10,560 nucleotides of DNA from an uncultured Oscillospiraceae bacterium (GTDB lineage: Bacteria; Bacillota; Clostridia; Oscillospirales; Ruminococcaceae), in contig CAKSGA010000083.1 in NCBI GenBank assembly GCA_934454435.1, positions 1-10,560 on the forward strand. Direction: 5' to 3'. How positions within the stretch are numbered: the stretch's first letter is position 1; every line of letters starts with the position of its first letter. A model generated the notes under the pieces. It did no database searches. It worked only from the letters and a program-made list of their open reading frames with translations, and was not told where the DNA came from. The position numbers and the translations under genes were made by a program. Shown one piece after another: positions 7,018-10,560 of the stretch.

Positions 7018-7884
7018 ATGAGCACATTACAGAACAAGATCGACTTTGCGGTGATCATTTCCGCAACCGACGCAAACCCCAACGGCGACCCGCTGAACGG
7101 CAACCGTCCCCGTGAGAACTCCGAGGGTCTTGGCGAGATATCGGACGTGTGCATAAAGCGAAAAATCCGCAACAGATTACAGGACATGGGCGAGCGCATT
7201 TTCGTACAGAGCGACGACCGCTGCGACGACGGCTGCGACAGCCTGCGTGCAAGAGCAGAGAGCTGTGAGGAGCTCAAAAAGGTTTCCACCGGCAAGAACA
7301 CAAACCGTGACGAATTCGCACGCATTGCCTGCGAGCAGTGGATAGACGTTCGTTCTTTCGGTCAGGTATTTGCGTTCAAGGGCGACAGCGTTTCGGTCGG
7401 CGTAAGGGGTCCGGTGTCTGTCAGCATTGCGAAGAGCATTTCTCCGGTGGATATAATCAGCATGCAGATCACCAAGAGCGTCAACAGTGAAAAGGATAAG
7501 GCTGGCAAGGCTTCCGACACCATGGGAACCAAGAACCGTGTAGAATTCGGTCTGTATGTGTTCAGGGGCAGCATAAACTGCCAGCTCGCTGAAAAGACCG
7601 GCTTCTCCGAAGAGGACGCCGAGAAGATAAAGCAGGCTCTTGCAACGCTTTTTGAGAACGACTGCTCCTCCGCACGACCTGACGGAAGCATGCAGGTATG
7701 CCGTGGCTACTGGTGGAAGCACGACTGCAAGACCCCGGCGATATCCTCTGCAAAGGTACATAATTCCCTGAAGATAACTGAAAAGGCAGGGCTCGGTCGC
7801 AGACCTCGCAGCTTTGAGGACTATGATATCGTACTGGAGAAGATAGACGGACTTGCTGACCCTGAGATATTCGGGGACATGTAA
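7018..7884 (+). CDS. cas7c: Cas7c (Csd2), backbone subunit of the type I-C surveillance complex
   Basis: The protein has 288 residues, normal for Csd2. Several copies coat the crRNA spacer and form the complex backbone. The N-terminus IDFAVIISATDANPNGDPLN with the following NRPRENSEG and GEISDVCIKRKIRNRLQD is highly characteristic of Csd2. WIDVRSFGQVFAF, GVRGPVSVSIAKSISPV and the C-terminal DYDIVLEKI also fit. Arg/Lys-rich stretches suit RNA binding. The start ATG 7018 lies 2 bases after the cas8c stop and is preceded by AAGGAGG at 7001-7007, a strong site at 10-base spacing. The TAA stop shares its last base with the ATG of the cas4 frame (TAATG), indicating coupling to cas4. No anomalies are seen. 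It is one of the few ATG-started genes here, matching its expected high copy in the complex. Confidence 0.97.
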   Translation: MSTLQNKIDFAVIISATDANPNGDPLNGNRPRENSEGLGEISDVCIKRKIRNRLQDMGERIFVQSDDRCDDGCDSLRARAESCEELKKVSTGKNTNRDEFARIACEQWIDVRSFGQVFAFKGDSVSVGVRGPVSVSIAKSISPVDIISMQITKSVNSEKDKAGKASDTMGTKNRVEFGLYVFRGSINCQLAEKTGFSEEDAEKIKQALATLFENDCSSARPDGSMQVCRGYWWKHDCKTPAISSAKVHNSLKITEKAGLGRRPRSFEDYDIVLEKIDGLADPEIFGDM

Positions 7885-8546
7885 TGGAGTACAGCGAGGA
7901 CGAATACCTCATAATATCCGGACTGCAGCACTTCGCTTTCTGCCGCCGTCAGTGGGCGCTTATACATATTGAATAGCAGTGGGCGGAGAATTTCCGCACG
8001 ACTGATGGAATGATCATGCACCGAAACGTCCACGACAGGGAGTTCAACGAGAGCAGGGGAGATGTGTTGGTGACCCGGGGAATGGCGGTGTCTTCTGCTG
8101 AGCTTGGTATATCCGGCGAGTGCGATGTGGTGGAATTCCACAAAAGCAGCGCCGGAGTTTCCATTCACGGCAGGGAGGGCAAATACACCGTTGTTCCGGT
8201 AGAATACAAGCGTTGCGAACCTAAGGAGAACGAATGTGACGTCCTGCAGCTTGCTGCGCAGGCGTTCTGCCTGGAGGAAATGCTGTGCTGCCGGATCCCG
8301 TTTGGCTATCTGTATTATGGCGAGGTCAGACGCCGGACTAAGGTGGAGTTCACGCCGGAGCTTTACGACAGGCTCCGGAAGATGACCGCCGAAATGCATG
8401 ATTACTACCGCAGGAGATATACTCCGGTGGTGAAGCGCAGCCGTTCCTGCAATGCCTGTTCGCTGAAGGACATATGTCTGCCGGAGATCTCCGGCAGGTC
8501 GGCGTCCGGCTATATCCGTGAGCGCCTGGGAGGTGACGAGCCGTGA
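7884..8546 (+). pseudogene. cas4: Cas4 (RecB-like nuclease of spacer acquisition) with an in-frame amber codon
   Basis: Read from ATG 7884 (overlapping the cas7c stop as TAATG), the frame encodes a full-size Cas4 of 220 codons, but codon 31 (7974-7976) is TAG. The context IE-stop-QWAEN strongly resembles the usual IEQQWAEN, so a single CAG-to-TAG change is likely. Everything else is intact: Cys20 (AFCRRQW), conserved His46/His50, Asp81 (SGECDVVEF), Glu107 and Lys109 (VEYK), Gln122 (QLAAQA), and the C-terminal Fe-S cysteines 189, 192 and 198 (SCNACSLKDIC). The next in-frame ATGs (8010, 8016) lack a good ribosome site, and a product from them would lose Cys20, one of four Fe-S ligands. Cas4 trims prespacers and selects the PAM end with Cas1-Cas2. 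Loss of function is the simplest reading; suppression, read-through or a sequence error are alternatives. The 3' end overlaps cas1 by 4 bases (GTGA). Confidence 0.9.
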
Positions 8547-9574
8547 AGAAAATGTTGAATACCGTGTATCTCCTCACACCGGACACGTATCTTTCGCTTG
8601 ACGGTGAAAATCTGGTCATTCGTATGCAGGACGAAACCGAACGCCGACTGCCGCTCCACAATCTGGAGGGAGTGGTCGCTTTCGGTTCAAGGGGAGCCTC
8701 GCCGGCGCTTCTTGGCAAATGTGCGGAGTATGGCATTTCGGTTTCTTTTCTTAGCCGCAGCGGGAAGTTCCTGTTCCGTTCGGTGGGAGGGGTCAGCGGG
8801 AATGTGTTTCTGCGCCGGGAACAGTACCGTCAGGCAGATGACATGGAGTGCAGTCTGAAGCTGGCGAGGAACTTTATAGTCGGAAAGCTGTTCAATAGCC
8901 GTTATGTGCTTGAACGTGCGCTGAGGGATCATGCGCTGCGTCTGGACCAGGAAAAGCTCAGCAGCAAGTCAGAATACCTTGCGGAGTCGGTACGAAGTGC
9001 TCTTAGTGCTTCTGATACTGACTCCCTGAGGGGTATCGAGGGTGAAGCAGCTCAGGTATATTTCTCAGTTTTCAACGATCTTATATTGCAGCAGAACGAG
9101 GAATTTGAGTTCACCGGACGCAGCCGCAGGCCTCCGCTTGACCGGGTGAATGCACTGCTTTCGTTTGCGTATGCGCTGTCCACGTCAATGTGCACCTCTG
9201 CGCTTGAGTGCGTGGGACTGGACCCATACGTTGGTTTCATGCATACAGACCGCCCGGGGCGGTGTTCGCTTTCCCTCGATCTGGTGGAGGAATTCCGGGC
9301 AGTTATGTGTGACAGGTTCGTGCTCATGCTTATAAACAAGCGCATAATTTCACCGGAGCATTTTGAGAACAGGGAGGACGGTGCAGTTCTGCTGAATGAA
9401 GATGGAAGAAAGCTGTTTTTCACGCAATGGCAGACCCGGAAAAAGGAACAGGTCACTCACCCGTTTCTCAGGGAGAAGGTAGAATGGGGATTATTGCCGT
9501 ACACCCAGGCGCTTGTGCTTGCACGCTACCTTCGTGGGGATATTGACGAGTATCCACCGTTGATGTGGAAATAG
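8543..9574 (+). CDS. cas1: Cas1, CRISPR integrase (type I-C)
   Basis: The protein has 343 residues, normal for Cas1c. Cas1 forms the integrase complex with Cas2 that inserts prespacers at the leader-repeat junction. The N-terminal beta domain (LNTVYLLTPDTYLSLDGENLVIR, then LPLHNLEGVVAFG) and the helical catalytic domain are both present. The metal-binding residues appear to be Glu166 (GIEGEAA), His234 (GFMHTDRPGR) and the acidic pair Asp246/Glu249 (LDLVEEF). Start: GTG 8543 overlaps the cas4 stop (GTGA) and has GGGAGGTGA at 8528-8536; an ATG four codons on (8552) is less well placed. The stop is TAG at 9572-9574, one base before cas2. The gene looks intact. Because translation of cas4 should end at 7976, about 565 untranslated bases now precede cas1, which might reduce its expression by polarity (inference). 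Confidence 0.97.
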   Translation: MKKMLNTVYLLTPDTYLSLDGENLVIRMQDETERRLPLHNLEGVVAFGSRGASPALLGKCAEYGISVSFLSRSGKFLFRSVGGVSGNVFLRREQYRQADDMECSLKLARNFIVGKLFNSRYVLERALRDHALRLDQEKLSSKSEYLAESVRSALSASDTDSLRGIEGEAAQVYFSVFNDLILQQNEEFEFTGRSRRPPLDRVNALLSFAYALSTSMCTSALECVGLDPYVGFMHTDRPGRCSLSLDLVEEFRAVMCDRFVLMLINKRIISPEHFENREDGAVLLNEDGRKLFFTQWQTRKKEQVTHPFLREKVEWGLLPYTQALVLARYLRGDIDEYPPLMWK

Positions 9575-9575
9575 T

Positions 9576-9866
9576 ATGCTTCTGCTGATAACATATGATG
9601 TGAGCACGGAAACTTCCGGCGGGAAGAAGCGGCTCCGGCAGGTCGCAAAGCAGTGCATGAATTATGGGATACGTGTGCAGAATTCGGTGTTTGAGTGCAT
9701 TGTTGACCCTGCACAGGCACGGGAGCTCAAATTCAAGTTCCAGAAAATAGTTGACCCGAACACGGATAGTCTGAGGTTCTATGACCTTGGAAGCAATTAT
9801 CATAATCATATAGAGCATTACGGCGCAAAAGTTACAATAAATGTCGATGAAGCTCTGATATTCTGA
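9576..9866 (+). CDS. cas2: Cas2, structural partner of the Cas1 integrase
   Basis: The protein has 96 residues, the normal Cas2 size. It starts MLLLITYDVST with the conserved Asp8 of the ferredoxin-like fold and contains RVQNSVFECIVDPAQ and DSLRFYDLG, all typical of the Cas2 of I-C loci. A Cas2 dimer bridges two Cas1 dimers and sets spacer length. The ATG lies one base after the cas1 stop and no good ribosome site precedes it, so translation probably depends on coupling to cas1. It is the last cas gene, followed by the leader and array. No terminator is visible at its end, so read-through into the leader is possible. Confidence 0.97.
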   Translation: MLLLITYDVSTETSGGKKRLRQVAKQCMNYGIRVQNSVFECIVDPAQARELKFKFQKIVDPNTDSLRFYDLGSNYHNHIEHYGAKVTINVDEALIF

Positions 9867-9871
9867 AAGTT

Positions 9872-9936
9872 GTGCGAATGTCAAGCTCACATGTTTTTCC
9901 AAGGACTTTCGCACCGTGTTTTGGCTGCGTAAGTCC
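9872..9936. repeat. Two overlapping, mutually exclusive inverted repeats in the leader
   Basis: Pair A: 9872-9882 with 9904-9914 (10 of 11 bases pair, core GTGCGAA/TTCGCAC). Pair B: 9903-9913 with 9926-9936 (10 of 11 pair, GGACTTTCGCA/TGCGTAAGTCC). Both use the arm around 9904-9913, so only one can form at a time. Each has one T-T mismatch. They could be protein-binding sites in DNA or alternative RNA hairpins after cas2. Confidence 0.6.
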
Positions 9937-9950
9937 CTGAAAAAAGGAAT

Positions 9951-9980
9951 TTGACAAGCAAATCAATGCCGCAATTTAGT
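9951..9980 (+). promoter_or_regulatory. Possible promoter of the CRISPR array
   Basis: TTGACA at 9951-9956 is a perfect -35. The best -10 is TTTAGT at 9975-9980 with an 18-base spacer (4 of 6 consensus positions). Transcription would start near 9987, about 46 bases before the first repeat. The -10 is weak, so confidence is limited. Confidence 0.4.
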
Positions 9981-10031
9981 CATTTTTGCTGACTGCAGAA
10001 AGTTGATGCGCTTTATTTTGTATTGATTTGC
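9958..10031. repeat. 10-bp perfect inverted repeat ending next to the first CRISPR repeat
   Basis: GCAAATCAAT (9958-9967) and ATTGATTTGC (10022-10031) are perfect reverse complements, 54 bases apart. The right arm stops one base before repeat 1 (10033), at the spacer-insertion site. It may be a recognition element for integration or a DNA-bending protein; its role is not known from sequence. Confidence 0.6.
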
Positions 10032-10032
10032 A

Positions 10033-10560
10033 GTCGCTCCCCGCAGGGGAGCGTGGATTGAAATACATCTCCGTAAGTGCCACAGCCAGGGGTTTTCCGG
10101 TCGCTCCCCGCAGGGGAGCGTGGATTGAAATGCCGGATATGCCAAGAGCGATGCTACTGGGAATGACGTCGCTCCCCGCAGGGGAGCGTGGATTGAAATA
10201 TACTCATACTCGCACCGGGTCCAGGCTGCCCGATGTCGCTCCCCGCAGGGGAGCGTGGATTGAAATGTTTCGGCGGAAGCCGCCGTGCTGGAAGCATTCC
10301 GTCGCTCCCCGCAGGGGAGCGTGGATTGAAATGCCAAATAAGATGGGTCTAGCTGCATTAGCAATTGGTCGCTCCCCGCAGGGGAGCGTGGATTGAAATG
10401 CCCTTGGAGCGTGGGGAGTTAAGTATATTCCAATGTCGCTCCCCGCAGGGGAGCGTGGATTGAAATCATGGTGTAATCATACTGAGCTGCCGACCGGGGG
10501 TCGCTCCCCGCAGGGGAGCGTGGATTGAAATAAAATGTGCTCCCGAAATTGCAATGATAT
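10033..10560 (+). CRISPR. Type I-C CRISPR array, 8 repeats in view, continuing past the window
   Basis: The 32-bp repeats start at 10033, 10100, 10168, 10235, 10301, 10368, 10435 and 10500. All eight are identical. The repeat holds an 8-bp perfect stem (CGCTCCCC/GGGGAGCG) with a GCA loop, and ends TGGATTGAAAT, which is the 11-base 5' handle expected after Cas5c cleavage. The seven full spacers are 35, 36, 35, 34, 35, 35 and 33 bp; an eighth starts at 10532 and is cut at the edge. All spacers differ. Leader adjacency and repeat direction give + strand transcription. The repeat type matches the I-C cas genes upstream. No degenerate terminal repeat is seen, so the array end lies outside the window. 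Confidence 0.99.

Larger units (their letters stand above)
9867..10032 (+). promoter_or_regulatory. CRISPR leader
   Basis: This 166-bp non-coding, A/T-rich stretch lies between cas2 and the first repeat. Its position next to cas1-cas2, and the repeat direction (hairpin first, ATTGAAAT last), mark it as the leader, where transcription starts and new spacers are inserted. It contains overlapping inverted repeats (9872-9936), a possible promoter (9951-9980) and an inverted repeat whose right arm ends one base before the first repeat (9958-10031). Confidence 0.85.

Noticed and set aside
7177..7761. 194-codon open frame on the - strand inside cas7c
   Set aside because: It is antisense to a highly conserved Csd2 sequence and has no motif or start signal.
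7974..7976. TAG reassigned to glutamine in this organism
   Set aside because: cas1 ends with TAG exactly before cas2, and read-through there would add only a few residues. No other in-frame TAG is seen in the genes of the window.
8010..8546. A shorter functional Cas4 starting at ATG 8010 or 8016
   Set aside because: It lacks a ribosome site at proper distance and would miss Cys20 of the Fe-S cluster, so it is treated as part of the interrupted gene.
10274..10285. Spacer 4 shares 12 bases (CGGAAGCCGCCG) with cas3 near 3886, suggesting self-targeting
   Set aside because: A 12-base G/C-rich match in a 10-kb window is near chance expectation and does not extend further.
9963..10396. Open frames of 120-130 codons on both strands across the array, with repeating peptides such as APRRGAWIEM
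   Set aside because: They are translations of the CRISPR repeat, whose unit plus spacer length keeps frames open. They have no ribosome site and are not genes.

Overview
The window holds a complete-looking type I-C CRISPR-Cas locus on the + strand, next to the end of an unrelated nucleobase-metabolism region on the - strand. Coding sequence is G/C-rich at third positions. Starts use strong AGGAGG-type ribosome binding sites, several with TTG or GTG start codons, and promoters have TG-extended -10 boxes. Together with a CdaR/PucR-type regulator this suggests a Gram-positive anaerobe, most likely a Clostridia/Ruminococcus-like Firmicute. The lineage call is inference.

Left part (1-1685, - strand): the 5' end of a cytosine deaminase gene (codA) runs off the left edge. 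Upstream of it lie an extended -10 promoter and a terminator-like hairpin with a T-run, then a PucR-family regulator gene with its own promoter. A gap of about 320 bases (1685-2005) has no recognisable gene and ends in the cas3 promoter.

Middle and right part (2006-9866, + strand): the order is cas3, cas5c, cas8c (with an internal in-frame gene for the small subunit Cas11c), cas7c, cas4, cas1, cas2. Cas3 has its own promoter. A near-perfect consensus promoter between cas3 and cas5c should drive the remaining genes, which overlap or nearly abut. cas4 is interrupted by an in-frame amber codon (codon 31) in an otherwise intact frame.

Right end (9867-10560): a leader of about 166 bp with overlapping inverted repeats is followed by a CRISPR array of 8 identical 32-bp repeats and 7 full spacers (33-36 bp). 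The array continues beyond the window.

Expected function: Cas5c cuts the array transcript in the repeat. Cas5c, Cas7c, Cas8c and Cas11c form the surveillance complex, which recruits the Cas3 nuclease-helicase. Cas1-Cas2, normally with Cas4, add new spacers at the leader end. The system is a known type. The least ordinary points are the cas4 nonsense codon, the internal cas11c start, the cas5c promoter embedded in a palindrome, and the leader structures.
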